Source of the DNA: Plantago major
Lineage: Eukaryota > Streptophyta > Magnoliopsida > Lamiales > Plantaginaceae
DNA: 64,000 bases
Reading direction: 5' to 3'
Assembly: GCA_026545765.1 (NCBI GenBank)
Contig: CM048843.1
Location: 10,687,501 to 10,751,500, forward strand
Of this stretch, positions 49,615-62,800 are shown one piece after another. Each line of letters starts with the position of its first letter. The first letter of the stretch is position 1. Both the position numbers and the translations under genes were made by a program. The notes under the pieces were generated by a model. That model made no database searches, was not told where the DNA came from, and saw only the letters and a list, made by a program, of their open reading frames with translations.

Positions 49615-51454
49615 AATTTCCCCCATTTTGACCAGTCAACGATGACTATCTGACATATTACAAATCTGGATGAGGAAACAATCCACCACTTAATCAATTC
49701 AAAAGATCTTTCAATTCTTTCAATTAAGTGCAGAAAGTAAACATCAACCAAATCACAATGTGTGATCTTTGCTGACAAGTTATATTTTTATAAATTGATA
49801 TCTGAGAGTAGGTTCATCAGATATGTTACAAAGAAAGTTCACAGATAACTTAAATACATAAAATACATTTCAGCTCAGTCAGCAAGATACAAAATACATT
49901 GTTTAAATTAGGAGAACAGGAGTAACCAAGCCCCAAGTAGACATCCTAATAAACTAGACTTCAAGTCTTCAATCAGCAGATCTATGGATCAATTTGCAAA
50001 TTCCCTATCCCCAAACCTTTCGACTATCATCTCAGTGTTTCTGGCAAATCCACAAACTTCTTTGTAGGTTTTGGTGGGATTCTTCTTGGCAAACTGTTTG
50101 ACCCACAGATACTTTCCCCATTTCCAGGCATGCTCGATTCTGATATCTGATAGCTTGAAGTATTCATATATGATCTTCAGATATCTAATGTCACCCTTGT
50201 ATTGATCTTCAGTCAAGTAGAAGGACTCATAGGGTTCCACAACAAGTCTTGCTCTTGTGCCTGTTCCAGTGATGTTGGGAATTCTGTGCACATCATCTGG
50301 CTTTCTATAAGGACATTCATCAGAGAGGTCCTTCTTCATGGCTTCTATTCTCTTGATTACTTCAAAATCCAACCAGGCTTTGGTGTGGTTGGTGTTAATC
50401 AAGATTGGCTTGTCTTCTCTCCATGCCATGAGCTGTTTATGGATTGGTTCTGGAAATCTTTCATTTACTAGTAAGTGCTTGAGTTCCAGAATTCAGTAGC
50501 CATTCTTCTAATTAATGCACCTGTAGACAGAGGAGTCATTGTTGGTCTTCACATACTCAATCTTGGCTTCTTCAGGCCTGGGTGGTAGTTTAAGTTTTCT
50601 TTGTTCAGCTCTCAGCATGTTCCTCCTTTGTCTTGAATTCTCCCTTGGGGGATTGCTTGAAGAACCACCTTGGATTGACTTGGTATTTCCAGAGGGTGTT
50701 TTGGCTGCCAAAGGCTTTGCAGCTATAGGCTCAGATAGGCTATCAACCCTTTTTATTTTTCTGTGAAGAGGAGCTTCATCTTCATCAGTCTCTTCATCAT
50801 CATCATCATCAAGATTAATTCTTGTGAAAGTTTTGCAGCCTTCTTCATTGCCTTGGGATTTGATTTGGCCTTCTTCTTCTTCTTCTTCAGAAGACTCTTC
50901 AATCCCTTTTACTTGTCTTCTCCTTGGAGCCTTGGTACTCCTTGGAGGTCTCATGGCCCTTGTTACCATTGTTGTTTCTTCAGTTGGCTGCAGGAAAGTA
51001 GCTACTATTTGCAAAGCAGCTTGATTTGATGAGGGCTCATTTATTCTGAGTGGTGGCTGGGAAGTTTTCTTGTTTCCTATTCCTTTCTGAGCAGCACCAA
51101 CTCTAGATTTCTTCTTTCCTTCCCCCTGACCTTGAGGTCCAAATCCTTCCCCCTTAGTCATTGTTGACTGACTAAGTACCACAAAGGATTCTGAGAGAGA
51201 CTCAAAATTCCCTTGCAAGTAATTGTAGGCAGTAACCAACTTATGAAGTTCAACCTTGAGCTCCTGATTTTGTTTGATAAGTCCATTTTCCTTATCAGTG
51301 AGCTCTGCCAATGGGCATAGTATGGCATCTGTTTTTCCAGTAGTGTAACTTGCCTCATGAAAAGCTTTTTCAGCTAATGACACATCATCGTCCCTCACCA
51401 TTCCCAGATCCTTCTGAGCAAGGACCATACTGGTTGTTCTCTGAGTGATGAGCT
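48067..51454 (-). mobile_element. Ty1/copia element, minus strand, 3' part (LTR plus extra gene region), broken
   Basis: The LTR (48067-49614) starts, on this strand, at TGTTAGGAAT and ends at CTAACA. A polypurine tract AAAATGGGGGAAATT stands just before it on the minus strand (opposite 49614-49630). Two antisense coding-like regions follow at about 49.99-50.43 kb and 50.51-51.43 kb, belonging to an extra gene region downstream of pol. Its sequence AQKDLGMVRDDD recurs at about 63.93 kb in the plus-strand copy. The rest of this element presumably lies beyond the plus-strand insertion, outside the window. Confidence 0.78.
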
Positions 51455-53136
51455 TGTTAGGAAATTTGTTAGATATTTTGTTAGAAATATTTGTTTAGAT
51501 TTTGATCAGCAACATGATGACTTATCTTAGTCTCAGAAAGGTGATTAGTACTCTTGGTTCACTTGAACATTGTAAAAGAGGAAACCCACTAAGTATGATA
51601 GTCTAGCTAATCTTGTATAGGATGTTAGGTCTCAAAATGTAATTTTTATTTTATGAAGAGAAGACCAAGAAGAAGACATCCAAGGTAACAAGCTTAACGA
51701 CATTGAAGACTTGAAGAAACCGCACAAGATTATCGAAAGCTTTCATATACCTTAGCCAGATATCTTGAAGACACAAATAGTTTTTAAACAAACTGTGTCA
51801 CAAGAGATATCTGAGAAATGAAAGGTCTATCTGAAAACAAGGAAAGTGTCCACAGATATCTATTCTCAGATACCTTGAGCTTTAACCACAATTCTGAAAC
51901 ATAAATATATATATTGCAAACAAAGTTGTTTCAATAAAAGTGGTATCTGAAGATTGAAGATAAGGACGTGCAAAGAATCAGATAATACTAGTTTCGACAT
52001 AAAGCATAGTTCCGCTGACACTACAGACAAAAAGTATAGTACAATGCATTAATGCACTGGACAGAGATGTCTCGAACAAAAGCAACGCAGCCTTCAAGAA
52101 GAAGACAAAATCACATAAGATTATACACAGATATCAATAGTTTGAATTTGAGCCTAACGGATACTATTCAAACGGCACTCAAATTCATCTATAAATATCA
52201 ACACTTAGACTGCTTGAGAAGATACGACGCTGAAACACAGAACTTACTGAACATCTTACTCTCTCAAAGCAAATTACTTATCCTCAAAGTTTTCTGTTGC
52301 GACCAAAGCTCTTGATCTTAAGTAGCACTAAAGTTCTAAGTGTCCTGATCCTAAACAAGCACATCTATCTGTGAAAGAGTTGAAACGAAAGATCAAGTAT
52401 CTGAGATTCATTCTCTTGAACACTTATCTAAGAATTGGGTCAGTAAAAAGAACAAGATACCATACATTGAAAAGTGTATTAAGTATACTTGATTCACAGA
52501 GCTATCTGAATAACTGAATAAGTTATTAAAGAAGCTCATCTGACAACTCAAACCGAAACCAACACCATAATCAAGTGGAGTACAGTGAAGTACTTAGTTT
52601 GAAAAATCGTGAATAACTCCAAGGTTACCGAGTATAGGAAGTACTTGATTTGGGAAACTAGGAATAACTCCAAGGTTATCGAGTATAGGAAGTACTTAGC
52701 TTGGGAAGCTAGGAATAACTCAAAAGGTTTCGAGTACAGAAGTACTTCCGTGGAAAGCCGGGAACAACTCGTGGAACATTTGTCAGAACCATCTGTTTAA
52801 AGGAATTTTTTTTTAGAATAGAATGTTTGTAAGGAGAACTCAATTATCTATTCTAGTGAATTCTAGGTCTCTGGAAGACCGAAGTGGATTAGTTGGAGGA
52901 TTACGCCACCTCCAGATACCACTATACTTGCTGTGTTATTTACTTTTCAGATTTACTTTCCAAAGAACACACACACACACACTTTAAGAGTTTCGCACTT
53001 ATCTATCTTAAGTCTTCCAGGCCTGAATCTAAGTATCGATATCTTCACAGATATCTGAGAAACTGTGTTTATCGACAAAAGTTTTAAAAGACTATTCACC
53101 CCCTAGTCTTTTACTTTGCCGTTATCTCGACCAACA
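51455..53136 (+). repeat. Left LTR of the plus-strand copia element
   Basis: The 1682-bp LTR starts TGTTAGG and ends CGACCAACA. It shares many blocks with the minus-strand LTR at 48067-49614 but is clearly diverged from it, so the two are family members rather than the two ends of one insertion. Confidence 0.82.
52578..52771 (+). repeat. 51-bp tandem repeat in the LTR, about 3.8 units
   Basis: Units start at 52612, 52663 and 52714 with the word AATAACTC, preceded and followed by part units. The minus-strand LTR has about 1.8 units at the same place. Confidence 0.85.
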
Positions 53137-56100
53137 AGTGGTATCAGAGCGGAGGTTCACCACTTCCAGATCAACCTAGATCCCCAGATAGGTGAAGGAA
53201 CTTTGTCCATTTTCGAGGACTATTTAATTTGTGTGTTATGTGCAGGAATGTCTCGAGTGATGCACCCGCTCTCAAACCGTAGAATTACGAGAAATGGAAA
53301 ATAACATGATGCTCCACCTTGAAGCCATAAGTGATTTAAATGATCAAGTGATAAAGAATGGCCCAATAGTCATTCAACAACTCAAACAAGTCATGGAGGT
53401 TTCTAATGGTAGAGACAGAGATCAAAGCGAAGGATCTTCACAAACCGATGCGCCAACAAGTGGGAGATCTACTACCAAGTTATTTACTTAACCAAAGCTC
53501 AGAGAACTCGGACATCGAAGATGCCAAGAGAAATCGCCTAGATGGTCAAGCTCGTAATATCATCATCGATCGACACTGAGCACATACAAGTAAACCGTGG
53601 GGTGCTAAACGGCGAAGTTGTCCGCAACCGATTGAAGAAATCTGCCGAATCGAAAACCAAAGAAAACAAGTTCGAAGTTCTCAAATTGAAATTTCAAAAT
53701 TTCAAACAAGGACCCACTGAAACTCTGGAAGAACTTGATTTCAGATTTACCACTCTCATGAGTGATATGGCAGCACTTGGGGAAAGCAACAGATACTCCA
53801 AGTCAGAAAAGATTAAGACTATTGTCAGAAGTCTTAATCACAACTGGGAGCATACCCAATTCTTTTATTTTAACCAAGGAATGCCAAATATCACTCCAGT
53901 GGAACTCTTCTCACATCTTGCTACGGTAGATTATGAGACAACACAAAGAGAACAAACAACTGAAAAGTTACAGAATGTTGGTCTAGTTTCTCAAGGAACT
54001 TCTGAAAAGAAGAAAAGCAAGGAAGAGACTGAGGATGCTCTTGCTGCAAAGCAAATGAGCAAATATGTCAGTCGAGAAATTGAGAGAAGAAAAGCCAAAG
54101 AGAAGCTGAAAAAGCATCTAGGCTCAAACTATCACCAGTACAAAAATATGCAAAGCTCGCTGAACAAGCCAGCTTAGAAAGCATCATGTACTGAGGAAGC
54201 AGAAATCGGAAACGATATCTGTTTCTATTGTCAGAAACCTTGCCACTTCAAGAAGGATTGTCCTGCCTTCAACAAACTAAGGACAGGTGACAAGAAAGAT
54301 AGAAGAATCTTCAGAAGAAGCCAGAAAGCTTTGTTAACTGAAGAAAGTAAGAAAATCCAAAGTCAACTGGATGCTCTAGACATTGAGACAGATTCTGAAG
54401 ATGACAATTCAGATGACTCAACTTTACCATCACCAGAATTATGTGGAGCTACTCATGATATAATCGACTTCGGCCTCAAGAAGAATGAAATATGTGGAGT
54501 TGCTGAAATTGACGGTCCAGACATCTCTAACATAGAAATCTGTCTTATGGCTGATGAGGTAACACATACTTCTTGTTATACTTATGAAAGTGATGAAGAA
54601 GAAATAAAAGATCTAGAAAATCTCAGGAAAGAACTTGACATCTATAAAAGAGAATTTCTAATGATCCGAGCTAGAGCCGAAAATCTTGAAGAAGAAAAGA
54701 ATTCTCTTGCAAAGGAAAATTCTCTATTAGTTAAGGTATCTGAGAAAAAGGATGCTGAAAATGCATTTCTCAAAGCTCAGATATCTGAGACTGAAAAGTC
54801 ACATAAAGAAGCAATGGCTGAATTACGAAAGAAATATGAAGATCTTCTTTCTGAGAACAAGGAACTCATGAAGAAAGAATTATCTTTTCAATCTTATGCC
54901 AAAGCTAGTGATACTCTTACTGAAGTACAATCTTACTTAAGAGATCCTTCAGAAAATAAAGGACTCAATGAATACATGCATGATTGTTCTATCACTCAAT
55001 AAGAGTAAGGAAAGAAGAACATTTGTAAGCATCAAGAAGATGGTTCCCATGCAATCTATAGTATCGGTGAGAAGACAAAGATTGTTGACAAAGGAAAGGC
55101 AGTTGCGACTAAACCTTTGTGGGAAAAACAGGTCTAAAACAAAACTGATGGGCACGTCTCTGAAAAGAAACACAACACTGAATAGTGTAAACACCCACAG
55201 TGCTATGTCTCTCAAAAGGGTAGAATTGCAGGAGCTGGAAAATTCTCCCATGTCACTTTTTTCGGAAAGAAATTGACCAACCAGTAGACTAGCAAAGTCG
55301 TTGAGAAAAGATCTCGAGATAGCTCCAAGTGCTCAAACGCTATCGGCTATAAAGGCATCGAAACGACTTGCTCATGAATACAAACAGAGCAAGAACGATG
55401 GTCGAAAGCTAGAATTGCTCAAAGCAATTATCAAGTGGAAGTTGAATCAAGCCCGAAAATCAATGCTGTGGCTAGAAGAAATCGGCAAGGAAAGCTAAGT
55501 TTGTTGAAAAGCAAACTCGTAAACCCGACAGTATCCGAAAGCACCATATGGAGCACCTAGGAACACACCAAGGAAGAAAATAATTTTACTAATGATAACA
55601 TTCATTCAAATAGAATTCTCCTTATGTTCCTCGCTGACAAAAGAATATTTCAAAGAAATTCATTCAAAATGGATTCCATCGAAGATCTTTTAATCCCGAT
55701 TGCCCATCAAAGATATGAGAATCTAATCTCCGCTTTCATTGTGCGTAATGCTTCCGGACTAAAGCACAATGGCTATTTGATAGTGGATGCGAAAGCACAT
55801 GACAGAAACAAAGCAACCGTCGACACAAAGTTTGCAACACAGACCAGATATCGATTTGTGGAGGAGAATTAAATCCTCTCCGGATTTGGCAACGTCAAAT
55901 TGGGAACATTAACAATCACTGACGTATTACATGTTAAGGATTTGAAATATAATCTATTTAGCATGAGCCAGTTTGCAGACAAGGGTTTTACTATAAAATT
56001 CAAAGCAAAATACTGCAAACTAATTGACAATGAATCAAAGCAGACAGTCTTAGTTGGTCGGCGGAAAGGCAGTCTTTATGTTGCCGATTGGGCATCTGCC

Positions 56101-59052
56101 ACAACTGAAGAATGTCTCATGGTGAGTCAATTTGGTCACACAGAAGAGCACTGGTTATGGCACAAAAGAATGAGTCACTTGAACTTCAAAACTCTGAACA
56201 GACTTGCCAAGAAAGAGTTAGTGGTTGGCCTTCCCAGAACATCTTTCAGAAAGGATGGTATCTATTCTGCCTGTCAGATGGGGAAACAATCTAAGATCTC
56301 TTTCATGTCCAAAATCAGACACTCTAGTGTTAGACCACTGCAACTATTACACATGGATCTTTTTGAATCATTTGTAACTAGTTACGCAGGAAAGAAGTAT
56401 GGTCTGGTTGTTGTAGATGACTTCTCAAGATTCACTTGGGTTGTCTTTCTGAAACACAAATCTGATGCCAGGGTGGAGATACCAAACTTGCTGAAAAAGC
56501 TTGAAGTCATGAAAAATGACAAGGTATCTGCAATCGATCAACTATGGTACCGAGTTTGTCAATCAAGACATAAAGGAGTTTCACCGCAAAGGTATACAAC
56601 ACCAACTTTCCTCTGTAAGAACACCTCAACAAAATGGTGTTGCAGAAAGGAAAAACAGAACCCTTAAAGAAGCTGCAAGGACGATGCTAGCTGACACTGA
56701 AATAAGTGAAATTTATTGGGTTGAAGCTGTAAACACAGCTTGCTACACTCAGAACAGATGCTTGATAAACAAACACCATGACAAGACCCCTTATGAAATC
56801 TTGGTTGGTAGACCCCCTAATATCAAACATCTGAGAGTATTTGGTTGTAAATGTTTTGTTCTAAACAAAGTGAAAGATTATCTGAGAACATTTCAACCAA
56901 AGGCAGATGAAGGTGTATTCCTTGGTTATTCCACGAATAGCAAAGCTTCATGCATTTACAACAAAAGAACAAAGAAAATTGAAGAATCAGTTCATGTTGT
57001 ATTCTATGAAGGAAGTAAGAAAACACCCCCTAATGATGAAATCTCAGAAAGATTCAAAGAACTAATGCTGAGGGATTCTGAAGAAGAATCCTCAGAAAGG
57101 AAAAACATCATTATGGAAAGTGAGGATGACTCTGACGTAGAAAAGCATGAAGTGCCTAGTAACAACAAGATGACTCACAGACATGATGAAGAATTTCCTA
57201 TGAAACTTCCAGAAATGGAAATCAAGATGTTCATCATGAAGCTATCTCTGAAACAATCTCTCGAAAGACATATTCCAGATAGCTCAAACATCGAAAGCAA
57301 GTGTCAAACATTAATTGCCTTCGAGGAGCAAAATGTCTTAGATATCGAAATAGTATCAAATCAAAATCCTAGTGATTCACATTCAAATCATTCGATATTG
57401 ATCCTACTAGCACTAAACCTATGATGAGATGGATCAAGGATCATCCCGCAAAGATGTGATTGACCAATTAATCAAGGTGTTAGGACTAGGAGAGCAATAG
57501 CTGAAAATGCTAATTCTCTTCGATGTTTCATCTCTTATATTGAACCAAAAATATAGAAGAAGCATTGGGAGACCAAGATCGGATCTCAAAGAATGCAAGA
57601 AGAATCGATCAATTTGAGAGAAACAAAGTCCGAAACTAGTTCCATTTGTAGAAGGATTATCGTGATTGGAACTAAATGGGTTTTCGTAAACAAATGAATG
57701 AATCGTGAAATAACCGTAAACAAAGCAAGATTGGTCGCCAAGGATTTACCCAGTGAAGGCTTAGATTTTGATGAGTCATATGCACCAAGAGCTGATCGAT
57801 GCAATAAGACTCTTTCTAGCCTTTGTACTCATAGATTTTAAAGTTTATCGATGGATGTCAAAAGTGCATTCTTGAACGGTGAACTTGCGTAAAAGTTTAT
57901 GTTGAGCAACCACCGGCTTTGAAGTTTCCTCAGAAAGTAGAATGGTCTATAAATTACAGAAAGCTCTGTATGGACTGAAACAGGCTCCAAGAGCATGGTA
58001 TGACACTTTGGCCAAATACCTTCTGGAAAGTGGTTTCAAGAAAGGTGAAGTTGACAAAACTTTATTTACCTTAAATCGTGACGGGAAACTACTCTTAGTT
58101 CAAGTATATGTTGATGACATCATATTTGGATCTAAGGACAAGCAACTTTGTAATGACTTTGCAAATCTCATGAAAAGCAAGTTTGAGATGAGCATGATGG
58201 GAGAAATGAATTATTTTCTAGGATTGCAGGTCAAGCAACTCAATGATGGAATATTCATTAGTCAAACAAAGTATGCAAAAGATATGCTCACAAAATTCAA
58301 TCTTAAGCCTTCTGAAAAGAATGCTAAGATACCTATGAGCATTGGAACCAAAATGACCTATACTGAATCAGATAAGAGTGTAGAAGAACATAAGTATAGG
58401 AAATTGATAGGTTCACTACTTTACCTCACTGCAAGTAGACCTGATATTCAATACGCCGTTGGAGTGTGTGCTAGATTTCGCAAAACCGATGCAAACACAC
58501 TACAACGCTGCTATGAAAATATTAAGGTATGTAAAAGGTACAGAGATGTAGGATTGTGGTATCCTAAAGAAAGCGGATTGAGTTTACGGGTACTCGTATC
58601 GATTTTGCCGGATCACCGCTGATAGGAAAAGCACCTCGTAAACTTGTCGCTTCGGCCTTATCTCGTGGTTTAGCAAGAAGTAAAACTCAATTGCAATCGC
58701 TACCACGTAGGCTCAATATATTGCCGGTTGTTGTGCAACACAAATTCTGTGGATACAACAACAACTTAAAGACTATGGACTCGATGAAAAGAAAACTCCC
58801 ATTTTCTGTGACAACACAAGTGCTATTGCGATTACACAGAATCCTAAATTTCATGCCAGAACAAAGCATATTAATGTTAGACATCACTTCATCAGAGACC
58901 ATGTTGAAAAAAGGCAATATAGAGATACTCAAGATTGGCACTGAAGACCAACTTGCAGATATCTTCACTAAGCCACTACAAGAAAGTAGATTCTTAGCCT
59001 TAAGACATAGTCTTGGACTAATGGAACTACCAATGAACTGAAAGAGTTTAAA

Positions 59053-59168
59053 AATCTGGAACGGGCATCCAGAGAAGAGGTATCTGGAACGGGCATCTAG
59101 AGAAGAGGTATCTGGAACGGGTATCCAGAGAAGAGAAAAGAGAAATCTGGAACGGGTATCCAGAAGTC
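59053..59168 (+). repeat. 28-bp tandem repeat after pol
   Basis: TCTGGAACGGG recurs at 59055, 59083, 59111 and 59146. Each unit holds the near-palindrome TCTGGAACGGGCATCCAGA. Confidence 0.85.
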
Positions 59169-59869
59169 AAAAAGGCTAAAGAGCAAAAAGACAGCTTAAG
59201 ATCTCTGAGACGGGAACTCAGATATCCAGTTCACTTAGTGAGGGGGAACACAAACAGAGAATAGTACAACTGTCTGCAGTCAACTACTCTCTTGAAATTT
59301 GTATTATTTCTATCCTTGTGTAAAACTTGAACCAACAATTGAGTATGAGATAGACTCAGATACAAACAGTGTTCTTAGTCACACAGAATTGTGATTCAGA
59401 TAGCAAATCGCCAAAATTCATTAAATGGGCACAATTACACTTGTTGATTGTGATCATTGCTGAAGAAGCAATGGTGACCCTTGATGAAATTAAGCGTTTG
59501 ATCTTAACGGACGAAATTAATTCTCTGAAAATAGTGGACTGTTGAAATTCAGACGTGGCCCACTATGCATTTAATGCCAAACCAGCTTTTGCTCACGCCT
59601 GCTTGCAAATCACAGATACGTACACACAAAATCAATTTGTATGTATATGTCTATTGAAATTCTATTGCTATATATATAGGATTTTGGCATAGGAAATCAC
59701 TTTTGCCTAATCCGAAAACTCATCTTGCACAAAAATAGCAAAACCTTCTCTTGATTCTCTGCAAACCTTCTAAAATCTCTGCAAATCAAGATTAAGTTTT
59801 TCTGCAAAGAATTACTGAATCAAATCTGTTTCAAACACCAATTTCAAATCCCTACACTATATAAAGAGA

Positions 59870-62800
59870 TGGCCCCTAAAAGTTCAACCACGCTGAAATC
59901 TCAATCCTCCACTGGTACTGCTGAAAAGCAAGCACCAGAGTTGGTTATTGTGAACAACCGACTGGTAGGAGATTTTAATCCTGACCACTAGACTTCAAAT
60001 CACAGAATGATTTGGGGTGGTGCCATGGTTGAGGAATACATCACGGCTGCAATAGAAAACCAAGTCGTAAAGCTAATTCTCGACATGCTTGAAAAGGCAC
60101 AAATCAAGGGTTTTCTATCGCCGCCTAGTGGAATTTCATCACCGATGTGTTGGAATTCTACAACAACCTGTGATAATTTCCTGTGTTTCTGAAGGCACTG
60201 AAATAGTGTCTGTTAAAACCTCAGTCCAAGGAAAGGAAATCCTTCTGGACTTAACAACTTTCTGTAAGTTGTTTGAGTTTCAAAATCTTGGAAAGGATTT
60301 TGAAATAAACACCAAGGATGACGATCTCCTTGAAGGTGTTAACAAATTGTACAGTGACGTGTGTGATCTTGAAAAATCAGATACACCCACTGAGTTCAAA
60401 CTTGCTGACATCCGAACCAGACATCTGATGGTTCACTGGGATGTATTGGCTTGCATTCTTCACAGATGCTTTGATGGTCTACAAGGAGGTGCTGACCAGA
60501 TAAGCCAAGAACGATGGATCATGATGTTCTTTTAACTGGGGAAAGTACGCCTTCATGAAGTTTGTGAAGAAGATTCAAGGCTTCGAGCCTAAGATTGCCA
60601 AAGGACTAGCTGAGCCAAAGGCCACAGTAGGCTATGGTCTGAAGATATGCTACTTCGGAGAAGCTTGGCATCGAGCTCGAGAGACTGAAATAGCCAACAA
60701 GAACTACTCTACAAATATGAGTATACAAACTTGATGAAAAAGGTTACCGGGTCTCGTAAAGGTTCTAAGAAGCGAAAGTCCTAAAAGGTATCTCAAGAAA
60801 AGGTTATGCTAAGAAGCCCGTAACTTCAAGAAAGAAGTCTGGCAAATCAAGACACACCCAAAGAGGTTGTCGATTCTCAGATATCTACTGCCTTGCCGAT
60901 GAACAGATAAAGGCAGATCAACTCATCAATGCCGCAAAGAATCATCAACTATCGCACAAGTAGACTCAAAGAAGAGAAAGTGCGCTCGTAAATGTTGCGA
61001 CTAATGCGTAATGCCTTGCCGATGAACTCATAAATGCCGCCAAAAGTGGTGAAAAACAAGCCCTATCCGCAGAAACCGCAGGAGTTATGGACCAATCGCC
61101 TAATGCCGATGAGAGTCAGAACGATGAAGATGCAACTAGTCATCTCTCAAGTCCTAGAAAGAGCAAAGAGGGCTAAAGTTATCAAATAGTAACGGTGAAA
61201 AGGTTTCAAGAAGAACCTACACCTCAAAGTTCGAACAAGCACCTATAGCAAAGGTTGTTGGTGCAAACACATCTTCGTGGAACGCTTATGCACAACTTCA
61301 AGAAGCCCTGATGAGTGGTAATTTAGTACTGGCAGATGCTGATGAAAATGCCACATCTAAAAATCTGGAAGAACATTCTACTGACCAATCCTCTGCTTCC
61401 AGACAACCACAACAACCACAAACACAACAACCACAACAGCCACAAGTGGTTGATGAAATGGTAAATGAACTCCATTTTGAATTACCAAAGAATGCAAGAT
61501 GTCAAGAAAATCCCGAAAAGAGCAGGTTCCCCAACTCAATGAGAGGGATCAAACTGAGACATCTACTCAGAATGATCAACCAGGGGAGGCAACTGAGTTG
61601 CATACTCAGGAAAGGTGTGAAGTACCTGAAACTTCAAACAAAGAAGAAATATTGGAACAAGAAGACCAATGTATAGAAAGGTCACAAGTTTCAGAGACCA
61701 ATCAGCCTGACATGGATCAGGTAGTTGAATGGTTTAACTCTTATCTTGTGCAAATTTTATGCTTGTACATCTTGTTATTTATAGAAATTCTTTGTTACAG
61801 GCTGAGTTAGAAACACAAGGACAAGAGGAAGCTGGAAAGCTTGCCTCAGAAACTGAGAAAGAGGTCTCATCAACCTCACCTCTTAAGAAATCTGAGCCTG
61901 TCCTACATGTTATAAAATGTTTCTTAAGTTGTCATTTTTCAGTTATACGATAATTTACTTAACCAATTAAGTGAATGTTTCTAACAGGCTCCAACTGAGA
62001 AAGAGGAAGATAAGAAATGCCGAAGAAAACCGAAACCAACAAGGTTTCAAGAATGTATCATTGAGCTTTCCAGTATGAAGGTATATGAAAATCAATGATA
62101 AATATTCTTCACCTTGGGTTGACTAAAACTTCTTCTAAATTACTCAATGCTTTCTACTCACAGGCTCACTCAGAAGTAGAAGTGCAAGGGGACAGAGTTG
62201 CGACATCCCCTGCACCTATGGAAACTGATGAGGCATCAAGGCCTTCATCACAAGAAAAGATTCCAGATACTGCACAAGTCTCTGAGAGACAAATATCTGA
62301 GCCTCCCATGGAGGTAATTGACCTCTCAGATATCTGATTTGTCATCTAAAGTTTTCTTGATAAAATTTCCTAAGTATTGTGATAATTTTAAATCTCAGGT
62401 TCAAGAAAGAAAGATTGATGAGGACCAGACTTCCAAGTCTCCGCCTCACAACAAGATATCTGAGACACCAATTGTCTCAGTAGCACAAGTCTCTGAGCCT
62501 GAAGTACTTACTCAGGTAATTCGGAAACTAAACTACACTTCTACTCAGATATCTACAAAAGTTTTGAAGCTCACTCAAAACTCTTTCTTTCAGGCTCAAA
62601 CGAGTGCCAAGCAGGCTCCCAATGATGAGACAAGGGACCTACTTCCCTTCTTCAAAGCTCACACTCTGCCAAAGCATATTCAATGCTTCAAGAAATGGCA
62701 AAGGTTAAGGTGCTCTGATCTCTCTGAAATATTGAGAATCACAGATCAACCAAACAAAGTAGCACGAGCTCGACTTGGAGACATATATCCATGCAATGTT

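Noticed and set aside
50763-51029. Plus-strand hydrophobic frames opposite the minus-strand copia extra gene
   Set aside because: The Phe/Ser-rich sequence is the complement of an acidic Glu/Asp stretch and is therefore a shadow.
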